From contig NZ_BJDG01000004.1 in NCBI RefSeq assembly GCF_005404945.1, positions 82,546 through 146,545 of the forward strand: a DNA stretch of 64,000 nucleotides. Reading direction: 5' to 3'. The stretch comes from Lactiplantibacillus pingfangensis (GTDB lineage: Bacteria > Bacillota > Bacilli > Lactobacillales > Lactobacillaceae). The notes beneath the pieces are model-generated. The model was not told the origin of the DNA, did not search any database, and worked only from the letters and a program-made list of their open reading frames with translations. Made by a program: the position numbers and the translations under genes. This document shows positions 34,877-44,897 of the stretch, in pieces (within the stretch, counting starts at the first letter, position 1; each line of letters starts with the position of its first letter).

Positions 34877-36274
34877 ATGGGGATTCGTCAGCGCGTGTTT
34901 CAGAAAGAAAATCTGTCGCGCTATTTACAAAAAGATAGTCAATTTGAGCGGACCCTATCCGCCGTCGATTTAATTGCATTAGGTATTGGGGCCGTCATCG
35001 GAACTGGGATTTTTATCTTACCAGGGACTGTGGCCGCCACTAAAGCCGGCCCAGGAATTATTCTATCATTCGTAATTGCGGCCATCGTTTGTGCACTCGC
35101 CGCCATGTGTTATGCCGAGTTTGCATCCGTCCTGCCAGTCGCCGGTTCTGCTTATTCCTATGGGAACATCGTGTACGGTGAAATGATTGGCTGGATCATC
35201 GGTTGGGCCTTAGTTCTCGAATACGTCTTAGCCGTTGCCGCCGTCGCGGTCGGTTGGGCCGCCTACTTTAACTCGTTTATTGCTGGCTTCGGGCTTAAGC
35301 TTCCGAAAGCTATCACCGGTTCTTTTGATCCCGCACACGGCACTTACGTTAACTTGGTTGCCATTTTGATTGTTTGCGTGATTGCTTGGATTATTGATGA
35401 AGGCTTAAAAACTTCCGTCCGTTTGAACAATATTATTGTTGCTGTGAAATTAGCAATTATTGTCATTTTCCTATTAGTTGGCTCATTCTATGTGAAACCA
35501 GCGAACTGGACGCCATTTGCACCGTTTGGCATCAATGGGATTTTCAAAGGTGCAGCCGTCGTCTTCTTTGCCTACTTAGGCTTTGATGCTGTTTCTTCTT
35601 CCGCGGCAGAAGTTAAAAATGCCAAAAAGAACATGCCGATTGGGATCATTGGCACGTTGGTCGTTTGTACCGCCTTCTATATTATGGTCTCTGGCGTGTT
35701 GACTGGGATGGTTTCCTACAAATTGTTGAACGTCGACGATGCGGTCACCTTTGCGTTACAACTGGTCCATCAAAACTTCGTTGCTGGGATCGTTTCAATT
35801 GGCGCGTTAGCGGGGATGTTTACCATGATGGTCACGATGATCTATAGTAGTTCCCGATTGCTTTATTCAATTGGTCGTGATGGCTTACTACCAAGTTTCT
35901 TAGGTAAAATTGACAAACATCATGCGCCCAAACATGCGATGATTACTGTGACGGTTGTGATTTCCTTGCTTGGTGGCTTCATTCCACTTGGTCAATTGGC
36001 AAACTTAGTTAATATCGGCACATTGATTGCCTTTACATTTGTTTCATTTGGCATCTTGTTATTACGCAAAAATCCAACTTTAAACAAGATTAAGGGTTTC
36101 CGAGTGCCATTCTACCCAGTTCTCCCGATCGTTTCTGGACTGTTGTGCCTCTTCATGATGACCCAATTGTCACTCGAAACTTGGGTGGCGTCACTTGCTT
36201 GGTTCGTCTTTGGCCTGATCATCTACTTTAGTTATGGGATTCGCCATAGTAAAATGAATCAAAAATTAGATTAA
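34877..36274 (+). CDS. APC-family cationic amino acid permease (YfnA/CAT-like)
   Basis: About 465 residues from ATG 34877, which has AAGGAG 9 nt upstream; the longer frame from 34823 has no site. About 12-13 membrane helices. FERTLSAVDLIALGIGAVIGTGIFILPG is the CAT-subfamily helix-1 signature, and FFAYLGFDAVSSSAAEVKNAKKNMP (helix 6 and following loop) is typical. Predicted amino acid importer or exchanger in the plasma membrane. Single gene with own promoter and terminator. Confidence 0.9.
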   Translation: MGIRQRVFQKENLSRYLQKDSQFERTLSAVDLIALGIGAVIGTGIFILPGTVAATKAGPGIILSFVIAAIVCALAAMCYAEFASVLPVAGSAYSYGNIVYGEMIGWIIGWALVLEYVLAVAAVAVGWAAYFNSFIAGFGLKLPKAITGSFDPAHGTYVNLVAILIVCVIAWIIDEGLKTSVRLNNIIVAVKLAIIVIFLLVGSFYVKPANWTPFAPFGINGIFKGAAVVFFAYLGFDAVSSSAAEVKNAKKNMPIGIIGTLVVCTAFYIMVSGVLTGMVSYKLLNVDDAVTFALQLVHQNFVAGIVSIGALAGMFTMMVTMIYSSSRLLYSIGRDGLLPSFLGKIDKHHAPKHAMITVTVVISLLGGFIPLGQLANLVNIGTLIAFTFVSFGILLLRKNPTLNKIKGFRVPFYPVLPIVSGLLCLFMMTQLSLETWVASLAWFVFGLIIYFSYGIRHSKMNQKLD

Positions 36275-36291
36275 GCACATTCAACAAACCG

Positions 36292-36322
36292 AACGCTCAG
36301 ATAAATTCTCTGGGCGTTTTTA
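36292..36322 (+). terminator. Terminator after the CAT-like permease
   Basis: 9-bp stem AACGCTCAG/CTGGGCGTT (one G-T pair) followed by TTTTTAATT. Confidence 0.8.
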
Positions 36323-36392
36323 ATTATCACAAGTGACAGCGGTTACAATAACCGTTATACTAAGGGCAACAATTTAAGGAGCGTGATTTTCA

Positions 36393-36671
36393 ATGTTACC
36401 ACCAAAAGAAATGCATGAAGCTTGGAAGATGCATCATGAACGTGTTTATAACATGGCACACGATTATCCTTGGCTAATTCCAGCCTTGACCGTTCTGCAC
36501 ACGATTCCGGTCGCCATCGCAATTAGCGGCTTTTACAAGACCCATCGCAAATATCTCGAACTCAAGATTGAAAAAGAAAAGACTAAGCGCGAAGCCTTAG
36601 AAAAGGTCGACAAAGTGGAAGATGTCGTTAAATCTGCCCACCCACATTGTCCAAGACATCATGGCTGTTAA
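36393..36671 (+). CDS. Small single-pass membrane protein, unknown function
   Basis: 92 residues. One hydrophobic segment (about 25-46, WLIPALTVLHTIPVAIAI) and a charged, probably coiled-coil tail rich in Lys/Glu (about 52-80), ending in a His/Cys-rich HPHCPRHHGC that could bind metal. Good AAGGAGCG site before ATG. Not recognised; monocistronic between two terminators. Confidence 0.75.
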   Translation: MLPPKEMHEAWKMHHERVYNMAHDYPWLIPALTVLHTIPVAIAISGFYKTHRKYLELKIEKEKTKREALEKVDKVEDVVKSAHPHCPRHHGC

Positions 36672-36686
36672 TTAACCACCAGCCCA

Positions 36687-36734
36687 AAAAGGATCTGATT
36701 GATGACAAGTTTGTCTAATCAATCAGATCCTTTT
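36687..36734. terminator. Bidirectional terminator
   Basis: 16-bp perfect stem AAAAGGATCTGATTGA (36687-36702) with 36719-36734, A-rich left and T-rich right. Confidence 0.9.
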
Positions 36735-36754
36735 GATTACAAGTTTAAAGTCCA

Positions 36755-36910
36755 AGAAAGCTATCGCGAGCACTATCATGTCAGCAATGCGCGCTTATAA
36801 ATTTGTTGTGAGCACCATCGCACAAAGGTTCCGGGCGAGGGCCAAGACGTGTCTGACTTGAACCGGTCCCACGGCCGCATGTTATCAGTGGCGACTGGAA
36901 GCAACAGTTA
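36755..36910 (-). repeat. Structured intergenic repeat, internally deleted copy
   Basis: A short head (about 36763-36785) is joined to the tail of the repeat (about 36817-36910: CCGGGCGAGGGCCAAGACGT, GGTCCCACGGCCGCATG, TTATCAGT). The right edge lies 9 nt from the stop of the minus-strand OsmC gene, in the same orientation as the other copies. Confidence 0.7.
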
Positions 36911-36918
36911 ACCTTTAA

Positions 36919-37320
36919 TTACAAATGAATCTTGACGTTCACGTTATCCCCGAGCAGTTTAGCCACTGGACAGCGGGTTTCAGCAATCGCTAACCAGTGA
37001 GCCGCCGTACTCAAATCCACTTCTGGCACCGTCACTTTGGCATCTAGGAAGAACTGATAGCCAAACCGGTCACGGGACATCCGAACAGTCGTTTCGACCT
37101 TGCTTTGGTGCGGCACATCATGTTCCTTCTCAATCGCTTCAAGCGTGGCATTTAAACATGTACTCAATGCGAGCCCAATGAGTTGTTCCGGATTGGACCC
37201 GGGATCGGGTTTAGTGGGACTAGCTACGGGAACCCGCATCCCACCTTCGATAAAGGCTTCACCATGAATGCCATCTTCGTTAATTGCTTTCGTCGTATAC
37301 AAAATCGGAAATTCAGCCAT
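36919..37320 (-). CDS. OsmC/Ohr-family peroxide reductase
   Basis: 133 residues. Two conserved cysteines, in ALSTCLNATL (about residue 57) and TRCPVAKLL (about 120), form the redox pair of OsmC/Ohr proteins, which reduce organic hydroperoxides as homodimers. GSNPEQLIGLALSTC is the family signature. Cytoplasmic stress defence. Single gene; a structured repeat follows its stop. Confidence 0.87.
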   Translation of the reverse strand: MAEFPILYTTKAINEDGIHGEAFIEGGMRVPVASPTKPDPGSNPEQLIGLALSTCLNATLEAIEKEHDVPHQSKVETTVRMSRDRFGYQFFLDAKVTVPEVDLSTAAHWLAIAETRCPVAKLLGDNVNVKIHL

Positions 37321-37464
37321 GCGATATCCATCTCCAAATTCAAATTAAGCTCAATGTACCACAGGATGGCAGCGATGTCAGTGATTCAATCTCACTTCCC
37401 ATTCTAGCCTTGAATAGCGTTATAATAATAGCTAAAACTAATCATAATTATGAAGGATAATCCT

Positions 37465-39909
37465 ATGAAAAATAATCAATTTGCAATCGTGCCTACTGAT
37501 TCTGAAACGGCGATTGCCGAACTCACCAAAATCCAGTTTATTACCGCTGACATGCGTGCGTTAACCACTGTTCCAGCAGTTTACCGAGCCCTGTTAGCTA
37601 AAAGTTTTCCTGAAGTTCATTCTGAGGCTGGTCTAACCCACAAATTTGCGAACTTAATGGCCACTAGCCAACGTACGCTTGCTGAGTGGTTGGACAGCGC
37701 CACGATTGTTAGCAATCAAGTTTTTTATAATGTCGGCTTACAATTATTAGGTTTCTTGCCTGGTCAAGATTTCGATCTCGCCGATCCGCTGCTCGCCATG
37801 CGAGATATTCATCTCCCAATGGTTGGTGAGTCCGCCTTTGATCGTGAATCACTCTACTACGCTTGGTACTTACTGTTAAATACCCGCGGCGTCCAAGGTC
37901 AAACCTTGATTGAATTGCTCACGACTCGTGGCTTTTTTGCCCCATTTTACCTGCGCGATAAGGATCAGCAGCCCTTATTTTTCAACGGCAAGGCCCAAGC
38001 CGTCTTTGATACCGACAAACTCATCCGTGAAGTCGTCTACGTTGAAGCGCCGCTTGATACCGATCATGATGGTCAACGTGACCTATTAAAAGTGGAAATT
38101 CTACGACCAGCGGCTACGAATCATGGTTTAAAGGTGCCGGTGCTATATACGGCTAGCCCATACAACCAAGGGATTGACGACCAGGCCGGCAAAGCCCAGA
38201 TGCATGACGTGGACGTTCCACTGACGGCTAAGACGCCAGACCATAACACTTACGCCGATATTGAATTTAACGCTACCGCACCGGACTTACCGGCAGCCCG
38301 TCCGATTGACGAAACCACGACCGAAGCAGAAGAAAGCTTTGGTCGGGAACGTTCTTATACTCTGAATGATTATTTCTTAGCCCGCGGCTTCGCGGTCGTT
38401 TACGCTGCCGGTATTGGTTCCGTTGACTCCGACGGCTTAGCCCCAACTGGTGATGAAGATGAAACTGCGTCAACAATCGCCATCATCGAATGGCTGACTG
38501 GCAAACGCAACGCCTTTACGACGCGTGATGGTGACATTGCGATTAAAGCTTGGTGGACTAACGGTTCGGTGGCGATGACTGGTCGGTCTTATTTAGGCAC
38601 CCTTGCGACCGCTGCCGCAACTACTGGGGTCGACGGTCTGAAAACGATCATCTCGGAAGCAGCCATCTCCAGTTGGTACGACTACTATCGTGACAATGGC
38701 TTGGTCGTCGCACCAGATACCTTCCAAGGTGAAGATACCGACGTGCTCGCCGCCGAAGTCTTTTCACGTAGTCTTAAAGCCGGCGATGCTCATCACATTC
38801 AAGGAAAATTTGACAAAAAACTGGCAGAATTAACCGCTGATCAAGATCGTGATACTGGGAGCTATAACCGCTTCTGGGATGAACGAAACTATCTGAAAAA
38901 TGTCGATAAAATTAAGGCAGATATTGTGATGGTCCACGGTCTCAATGATTGGAACGTCAAACCGCGGAACGTTGCCAACTTATGGGATAAGCTTCAAGCG
39001 GTGCCGGTTGCCAAAAAATTAATTTTGCATCAAGGACAACACATCTATATTAATAATTTACAGTCACTCGATTTTACCGACATGATGAATCTCTGGCTCA
39101 GTCATGAACTTTATGGGTTGGATAACCATGCGGAAGGGCTATTGCCAAATGTCTTAGTTCAAGACAATACGGCCGCCGAAACTTGGACCGCGCATGATAA
39201 TTGGTGGGAAGATGCTGACAAGTCGCTTGATTTTAAGGTGCAGTACAAGGAACTCGTCCCAGCCGATCATGAAGTCGACCAACGTGCCGCCCACTTTACG
39301 GACAAGTTGCCAGATAAGCTATTCCAACACTATCAACAACATTTAGACGCCTGGCAAAATGACCTGCTCAGTGAAGACAAAAGCAGTCCCTTATACAATC
39401 ACCGCCTGTTATTCAAATCATGGCAAGCGCCCGCAGATCAGTTGCTCGTTGGCCGGCCTAAAGTCAGTGGTTCCGTTGCGGTTAATCAAAACTTTGGGAT
39501 GCTGAGCTTCATGTTGATTGATTTTGGCTTGGCACAACGCTTGACGGTTAGTCCACAGTTGATTGCCGCTAAGGCGCTCGACCTCGGTTACCACTGGCGT
39601 GAAGATGACTTGAAAGACTTTAAGTTAGCGCCCGCCACCCCATTTAAAATGATCACGAAAGGTCATTTGAATTTGCAGAACCGGCATGAGCCTTGGCACG
39701 CCGAAGCCATTCAACCGAACCAGTTCAATGACTTCAGTGTAGAACTTCAACCAATCTTCCACCGGTTACTTGCCGGACATCAATTGGGTCTCGTGATTTA
39801 TGCAACGGATATGAAGATGACGGTTCGCGGGAATCAGGATTTACAATACTCACTGAACCTAAATGACATTAAGTTACAGATTCCACTGAAAACTTTGAGT
39901 GCAAAATAA
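37465..39909 (+). CDS. pepX: PepX, Xaa-Pro dipeptidyl-peptidase
   Basis: About 814 residues, the usual size of lactobacillar PepX. The catalytic Ser is near 375 (GRSYLGT), Asp near 495 (NDWNVK) and His near 526 (GQHIY), in the peptidase S15 order. N-terminal dimerisation helix domain and a C-terminal jelly-roll are present. The enzyme releases X-Pro dipeptides from peptides in the cytoplasm, important for proline-rich casein or plant protein peptides. ATG 37465 has GAAGG 7 nt upstream; the in-frame ATG at 37450 lacks a site. Monocistronic, hairpin follows. Confidence 0.95.
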   Translation: MKNNQFAIVPTDSETAIAELTKIQFITADMRALTTVPAVYRALLAKSFPEVHSEAGLTHKFANLMATSQRTLAEWLDSATIVSNQVFYNVGLQLLGFLPGQDFDLADPLLAMRDIHLPMVGESAFDRESLYYAWYLLLNTRGVQGQTLIELLTTRGFFAPFYLRDKDQQPLFFNGKAQAVFDTDKLIREVVYVEAPLDTDHDGQRDLLKVEILRPAATNHGLKVPVLYTASPYNQGIDDQAGKAQMHDVDVPLTAKTPDHNTYADIEFNATAPDLPAARPIDETTTEAEESFGRERSYTLNDYFLARGFAVVYAAGIGSVDSDGLAPTGDEDETASTIAIIEWLTGKRNAFTTRDGDIAIKAWWTNGSVAMTGRSYLGTLATAAATTGVDGLKTIISEAAISSWYDYYRDNGLVVAPDTFQGEDTDVLAAEVFSRSLKAGDAHHIQGKFDKKLAELTADQDRDTGSYNRFWDERNYLKNVDKIKADIVMVHGLNDWNVKPRNVANLWDKLQAVPVAKKLILHQGQHIYINNLQSLDFTDMMNLWLSHELYGLDNHAEGLLPNVLVQDNTAAETWTAHDNWWEDADKSLDFKVQYKELVPADHEVDQRAAHFTDKLPDKLFQHYQQHLDAWQNDLLSEDKSSPLYNHRLLFKSWQAPADQLLVGRPKVSGSVAVNQNFGMLSFMLIDFGLAQRLTVSPQLIAAKALDLGYHWREDDLKDFKLAPATPFKMITKGHLNLQNRHEPWHAEAIQPNQFNDFSVELQPIFHRLLAGHQLGLVIYATDMKMTVRGNQDLQYSLNLNDIKLQIPLKTLSAK

Positions 39910-39916
39910 CAATACG

Positions 39917-39964
39917 ATTAACCCCAAATAAAGCTGCCGTATAAGGGCTTTATTTGGGGTTAAT
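39917..39964. terminator. Hairpin terminator after pepX
   Basis: 18-bp perfect stem (39917-39934 with 39947-39964); no strong T run follows, so it may partly serve mRNA stabilisation. Confidence 0.7.
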
Positions 39965-40076
39965 TTGGCTGAGTACAAAAAACAGGATTCATTTGTGGCA
40001 ACACCAATTAAACTGCATTAAAAACACTTATATCATATAATATAACTATCGAATTTAATGACTAGGGGGAAAGACC

Positions 40077-40877
40077 ATGAAATCGACGCTTACGACACAA
40101 TTAAAACAACTAACCGACTTAAAAATGCAACTCTCAGGGTATCGGCCACTCTCAGAAAAACAAGTTGCGCAATTAGAACGCGAAATTCGAGTTGAGCATG
40201 TTTGGTCTAGTAACGCCATTGAAGGCAATCGTATGACCATGTTTGAAACACGATCCATCTTAGACGCCGGCATGACCGTCCATGAATTACCGATTAAGTC
40301 CGTTTTGGAAACTTTGGATCTGGGAAGTGCCTATGACTATATGTTGGATCTAGTCACTCGGATGCAGCCCCTTACACAAACTACTATTCGCGACTTAAAT
40401 CGCATTGCAACCATGAAAACCGCTGACACAGTTAATGAAGCTGGTGTTTATCGCGCGGTGAACGTTTGGCCGAATGGTCGTGAAGATCGTCCGTATACGG
40501 CGCCCTTTGACATTCGTCCAGCGATGGCTGACCTAATTACTTGGTCAACTACGGCTCAACAGCAACTACACCCGGTCCAATATGCAGCAGAATTACACTT
40601 TCGCTTCGTCACCATCCACCCGTTCATTGATGGCAATGGTCGTACCGCCCGATTGCTCATGAACTTCGCACTTTTACAAGCCGGTTACCCGATTATCAAT
40701 GTCCAACCCGACAAAAATAGTCGCAAGGCCTATATGGCTGCACTTGAAACTGTCCAAGTTAATCACGACTCACAGGTATTCACACGTTTAATCATGACCT
40801 ACGTCACGGCATCATTAACAAACCGACTACAGATTTTAAAACTTAATGAACAAAATATTAATGATGCCCAAGAATGA
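40077..40877 (+). CDS. Fic-domain protein (AMPylator) with N-terminal inhibitory motif
   Basis: 266 residues. Core motif HPFIDGNGRTAR at 181-192 is complete, so the AMP-transfer site is intact. The inhibitory-helix motif SNAIEG at 45-50 fits (S/T)xxxE(G/N), placing it with class II Fic proteins that hold themselves inactive through the Glu. No wing helix or toxin partner is seen. Likely modifies a cytoplasmic target by nucleotidylation. Single gene closed by a terminator. Confidence 0.88.
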   Translation: MKSTLTTQLKQLTDLKMQLSGYRPLSEKQVAQLEREIRVEHVWSSNAIEGNRMTMFETRSILDAGMTVHELPIKSVLETLDLGSAYDYMLDLVTRMQPLTQTTIRDLNRIATMKTADTVNEAGVYRAVNVWPNGREDRPYTAPFDIRPAMADLITWSTTAQQQLHPVQYAAELHFRFVTIHPFIDGNGRTARLLMNFALLQAGYPIINVQPDKNSRKAYMAALETVQVNHDSQVFTRLIMTYVTASLTNRLQILKLNEQNINDAQE

Positions 40878-40882
40878 CCGCT

Positions 40883-40940
40883 AAAAAATACGAGCTATAA
40901 TGATTGGAAAATTCCAAGATCATTACAGCTCGTATTTTTT
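40883..40940. terminator. Bidirectional terminator
   Basis: Arms AAAAAATACGAGCT (40883-40896) and 40927-40940 plus an inner AATGAT/ATCATT stem, between the convergent Fic and acyltransferase genes. Confidence 0.9.
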
Positions 40941-40947
40941 GAGTGGC

Positions 40948-42930
40948 TTAATTATTATTAACTTTAGCAATCTGGTTCGCAATCAAAGCCGTCAAATACC
41001 GATTACCAGTGGCGTTCGGATGAACATTATCACTGGCAAACCAAGTGCTTTGATTCAAGGCTTCACCATACCAATCAATCACATGGACATTGGCATACTT
41101 TTTACCCGTTGCATTAATTTGATTGTTCACTTGATTCTGCCAACTTTGGGTTGGCACGTGGGCCGTGACCCAGAAAATCTGATGATCACTCCCAATGGCT
41201 TGGACGACTTGATCGGCTTGTGGGCCGGTAACCGTGCCGTTGGTCCCAATATTTACTAGCACATTGTGGGCTAACTGCCCTTGTGACTTCAATGCCGCAA
41301 TAATTCCTGGCACATCTGTCACTTGGCGACCAACTTTACCTTGCACCGTCGTTCCAGGGATGACTTGCTGTAAATCAGCAGAAACGTCTAACAGAACAGA
41401 GTCCCCGACCGCCGTTAAAGCAGTATTGTTCATGGCAAGTACGACTTGCGGCTTCAAACCGTAGTCACTCGCGACTTTTTTCTGCGGATCGGTCAGCTTA
41501 TCGTAAGCTTGTTTCGTTTTCATCTTGTCGGCTGCCACTTGCTGTGACGCCGCCGAAGCCTGAGCTGCGGCCTTTTGACGCTTCAAAGCGGCCGCATTTT
41601 TCTTCTTGGCAGCTTGCGTATTCTTGTCAATGGTCGTCTGCAAGGTCGTTTTTTTGTTGCTAGCCGCCTTACTTGGTTGTTGAACGAAGCCGACTGCCGT
41701 AATCACAAAAAGCACCGTCGCTAAACTCGCCATCGTGCCAGTCACCCGATTGAAATGAGGGGCCCGGAAAAAGTCGCGAATATCCGTAAACAACTGACCA
41801 TAATCGTAATGCCGCATGGGGTTTTCAATGAAGCGATAACTTAATTCTGTCACTAACAGAATTAAGGCCACTTCAATCAAACTGTTGACCAATGGATGAT
41901 TCCCAATGTTATGCACCTTAGTTTCGTAAAAAATCATGACTGGGAATTGGTACAAATAAATTCCATAACTGCGTTGTCCGATATACGTAAAGACTGGGTT
42001 AGTTAGTAAACGATTCATATGGCTCGCTGGATGAGCAACGGTTGCCACCAAAATCCCGGATAGAATCGTAAAGATCAACATACCACCACGATACGTAAAA
42101 GCAGATTGACCAGACATTTGGAAAAACATGATGATTAAGGCAATCAGCGACCCACCACCTAAAACATCTAACGTAATCTGATTGCCCATATTCACATCTT
42201 GCGGCAATTCTCGTGACGGCCAGATGAATGCCAGTCCTGAACCAATCAAGATGGCAAACATCCGCGTATCAGTCCCATAGTAGACCCGGTTCGTATTCGC
42301 TGGGTCATACAACAAGGCCATTGCCAAGGCCGAAGCTAAGGCTGCGACCATCATAATCACAAAAATCCGACTCCGTTTTTTAAAGACTAACAATAAAAAG
42401 ATGACGACCAACGGCCAAAATAAGTAATACTGGCCTTCAATTGAAAGTGACCATAAATGTGTAAAAGGTGACTCACCATTAAACCGATCAAAATAACTCT
42501 GACCGTGACCAATCTCAAACCAATTGTAAACATACGCTAAATTGGTCATCACGGTCGCCCGGATATTTGTCAACAAAGACCTTTGAAACAACGTGATATA
42601 CGCAGTTGTTGCTAGGAGCATTGCGACTAACGCCGGATACAGTCGTCGCAAGCGCCGCCCATAAAAATTCCACAAGTGGATATAATCATGAGTTTCCCAT
42701 TCTTGCAACAAAATATCTGTAATCAAATAACCCGAAACGACGAAGAAGATTGGTACACCCAAGTATCCACCTTGTAGTGACGCTGGCATTAAGTGATAGA
42801 TAATCACCCCGAGGACCGCCAAAGTCCGGATGCCATCAAAGCCGGTGATGTAACGTCGCGGGTGCATCTTATGCCGATTCATCCGTCGCATCGTGCGACT
42901 CATGTTCACGCCCTGCAAATTTTCGTTCAT
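40948..42930 (-). CDS. Peptidoglycan O-acetyltransferase-like membrane protein (OatA/OatB type)
   Basis: 660 residues. N-terminal acyltransferase-3 domain with about ten membrane helices (GFDGIRTLAVLGVIIYHL, WSLSIEGQYYLFWP), a Lys/Ala/Gln-rich linker (about 430-480), and an extracellular SGNH domain with GDSVLL (block I) and DNVHP (block V, Asp-His). This is the OatA/OatB architecture that O-acetylates MurNAc or GlcNAc in the wall and affects autolysis and lysozyme resistance. L. plantarum has both; sequence alone does not tell which. A later in-frame ATG (MSRTMRR) is an alternative start. Confidence 0.88.
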   Translation of the reverse strand: MNENLQGVNMSRTMRRMNRHKMHPRRYITGFDGIRTLAVLGVIIYHLMPASLQGGYLGVPIFFVVSGYLITDILLQEWETHDYIHLWNFYGRRLRRLYPALVAMLLATTAYITLFQRSLLTNIRATVMTNLAYVYNWFEIGHGQSYFDRFNGESPFTHLWSLSIEGQYYLFWPLVVIFLLLVFKKRSRIFVIMMVAALASALAMALLYDPANTNRVYYGTDTRMFAILIGSGLAFIWPSRELPQDVNMGNQITLDVLGGGSLIALIIMFFQMSGQSAFTYRGGMLIFTILSGILVATVAHPASHMNRLLTNPVFTYIGQRSYGIYLYQFPVMIFYETKVHNIGNHPLVNSLIEVALILLVTELSYRFIENPMRHYDYGQLFTDIRDFFRAPHFNRVTGTMASLATVLFVITAVGFVQQPSKAASNKKTTLQTTIDKNTQAAKKKNAAALKRQKAAAQASAASQQVAADKMKTKQAYDKLTDPQKKVASDYGLKPQVVLAMNNTALTAVGDSVLLDVSADLQQVIPGTTVQGKVGRQVTDVPGIIAALKSQGQLAHNVLVNIGTNGTVTGPQADQVVQAIGSDHQIFWVTAHVPTQSWQNQVNNQINATGKKYANVHVIDWYGEALNQSTWFASDNVHPNATGNRYLTALIANQIAKVNNN

Positions 42931-43107
42931 TTCCCATTACCCCTTGATTTGTTTCTGTCAGTAACCACTACCTAAACTCGTGACGCTAATGTCCCTACTA
43001 TAATATGTCATGCACCCGCTTGACTAGTATTACTTAATATTATTTAGTTATTCTTATTAACCGTCTCATTTATTAAACCCAATAATTAATTAAGTGAGTT
43101 ACTGGGG

Positions 43108-43653
43108 CTAATTTTTCATTTGGAAGCGTTCCGGTAACCGCTGTAAAATTGCTTTAGCCGCGACAACCACAAGAACTACTTTAATTATAGCCGGAATTAA
43201 AAACGGTGTCACGCCACTTGCAAGCGCCGCTGAAAATGATAACTTGGCTGATAAAACTAGCCAGTACGCACCCGCTAAAATCTGTATGCCGGCGCCAAAT
43301 AAATTGCCAAAGATTAATGCGGGTGTTTGTTTGGTAAATTTACGAAAGACCCCCATAATCCAGACATATAAGAAGAAGCCCCATAAATAGCCGGCTGTCG
43401 GCCCAAATAACGCTGCTAACCCGGCCGTACTACCTGCAAACACTGGTAAACCAATTAACCCTAGTAAGAGATAAATGCCAATTGCCCAAGTGCCAACCGT
43501 TGCTGGCACGATACTTGCTATCAGACCAACGGCCAACGTCTGACCAGTCAATGGAATCAGACCGATTGGAATCGTAATTTTAGAGCAAATTGCTAGCCCA
43601 ACGGCCAACTCTGCGGCAATAATCAGCCGACTTAATTGTGTGTGTTTAACCAT
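43108..43653 (-). CDS. bioY: BioY, biotin ECF transporter substrate-binding component
   Basis: 181 residues, about six membrane helices. IPIGLIPLTGQTLAVGL and GPTAGYLWGFFLYVWIMG are the BioY signatures. It binds biotin and works with the shared ECF module encoded elsewhere. Its start overlaps the birA stop by 8 nt, so the two are coupled, and the BirA operator upstream of birA controls both. Confidence 0.93.
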   Translation of the reverse strand: MVKHTQLSRLIIAAELAVGLAICSKITIPIGLIPLTGQTLAVGLIASIVPATVGTWAIGIYLLLGLIGLPVFAGSTAGLAALFGPTAGYLWGFFLYVWIMGVFRKFTKQTPALIFGNLFGAGIQILAGAYWLVLSAKLSFSAALASGVTPFLIPAIIKVVLVVVAAKAILQRLPERFQMKN

Positions 43654-44632
43654 GATAATCCCCCGTTAACAAATTGACTTTTGTAATTTCACCAGAGCTT
43701 ACCCGTTGCACACGGCCTGACGGCAATTGTACAACCAAAGCCCCAGTTGAATCAATATCTTTCACGACACCTTTGATAATTTTTGCGCCACTTTTTAATT
43801 CGACCTGCTGATTAATCACCATCGACAGGCGCCGATAATCGGTCATAAAATCGCCAGTTGTATACGTTTGATAATTGTTAAAGAATTCAGTCAACAGCTT
43901 AACGATGACTTGATTGCGAGTGACGTCTGTCTGCGCCGTGATGGCACCCGCCTTGCTTGATAAGGCCCCTGGAAAATTTTGGGTGGTTAAATTGATACCA
44001 ATCCCAACAATGACCGTAGAAATTTGCCCACCTTCTAAATCTGCAACCGCTTCCGATAAAATCCCAACAGCTTTATGATGGTTCACTAAAACATCATTGA
44101 CCCATTTCAGCTCAACTTTCACATCAAACAATGCCGTTAACGTCTTAGCAACGGTCACCGCAGTACTAGTCGTCAAGAGTCCCGGATCAAACGTTTGCTG
44201 ACTAGGCATCGGCAAGCCAATACTTAAATAAATTCCCGTTGACTCCGGTGAATAAAAGTCGCGACCTGAGCGACCATAACCGGCCGTCTGCGTCTCGGCA
44301 ATCACAACGGTCGGTTGGGTCAGTTTTGTGCGACTCACCAACCGTTTTAAATAAGCATTCGTTGAATCGACCGTTGGTAAAACCACCAGTTGTAATGCTA
44401 GGTCACTAGGTAGCCCCATTTGAATCACGGTCGCACTCAATTGATTAGTCGCCACGTAGCGATAGCCACGACCATGCCGACTCTCGATTGTGTACCCGGC
44501 AGTTTGTAACCCTTGAATCGTTTTCCAAATGGCCGTGCGACTAATACCAAACTGCTGGGCCAATTGGTCGCCAGAACAGTATTCTGGTGCTGCTTCAATC
44601 AGTTGCTTTAAAACTTCTGTCTGTGTTGCCAT
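43646..44632 (-). CDS. birA: BirA, biotin-protein ligase and biotin repressor
   Basis: 328 residues. N-terminal helix-turn-helix (SGDQLAQQFGISRTAIWKTI, about 19-38), then the ligase domain with GYGRSGRDF (biotinyl-AMP loop, the equivalent of GRGRRGR), LKWVNDVL and GIGINL, and a C-terminal SH3-like domain. It attaches biotin to carboxylases and represses biotin uptake. Autoregulated through the palindrome at 44655-44690. Co-transcribed with bioY. Confidence 0.94.
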   Translation of the reverse strand: MATQTEVLKQLIEAAPEYCSGDQLAQQFGISRTAIWKTIQGLQTAGYTIESRHGRGYRYVATNQLSATVIQMGLPSDLALQLVVLPTVDSTNAYLKRLVSRTKLTQPTVVIAETQTAGYGRSGRDFYSPESTGIYLSIGLPMPSQQTFDPGLLTTSTAVTVAKTLTALFDVKVELKWVNDVLVNHHKAVGILSEAVADLEGGQISTVIVGIGINLTTQNFPGALSSKAGAITAQTDVTRNQVIVKLLTEFFNNYQTYTTGDFMTDYRRLSMVINQQVELKSGAKIIKGVVKDIDSTGALVVQLPSGRVQRVSSGEITKVNLLTGDYHG

Positions 44633-44654
44633 GCTGTCATCACCTATGCAATAG

Positions 44655-44690
44655 ATTTGTTAACCCATTATTTCATATTGGTTAACAAAT
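44655..44690. promoter_or_regulatory. BirA operator (biotin box)
   Basis: Perfect 11-bp inverted repeat ATTTGTTAACC/GGTTAACAAAT with a 14-bp spacer, the known BirA box of Firmicutes, 23 nt before birA. It should repress birA-bioY when biotin is plentiful. Confidence 0.93.
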
Positions 44691-44897
44691 CGCAATCAGA
44701 TCAATTATTTCATGGGATTATTGATTTTATTTTTTTAGGGACCACCATTAAATCCTTTAGATTATGGCGGTTCTTTTACAAAATGTGACCCCAAACACCT
44801 CAAAATTGAGAAAGCCTTTCTAACTTAAATTCAACCTATTTTCAGTAGGCAACTGGGCTGATAAACTATGGTCATTCAGTTAAGGAGGAACTTAAAA

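Noticed and set aside
39975..39990. ACAGGATTC similar to the terminator at 30246
   Set aside because: Only one arm is present, so it cannot form the hairpin; probably chance or a decayed end.
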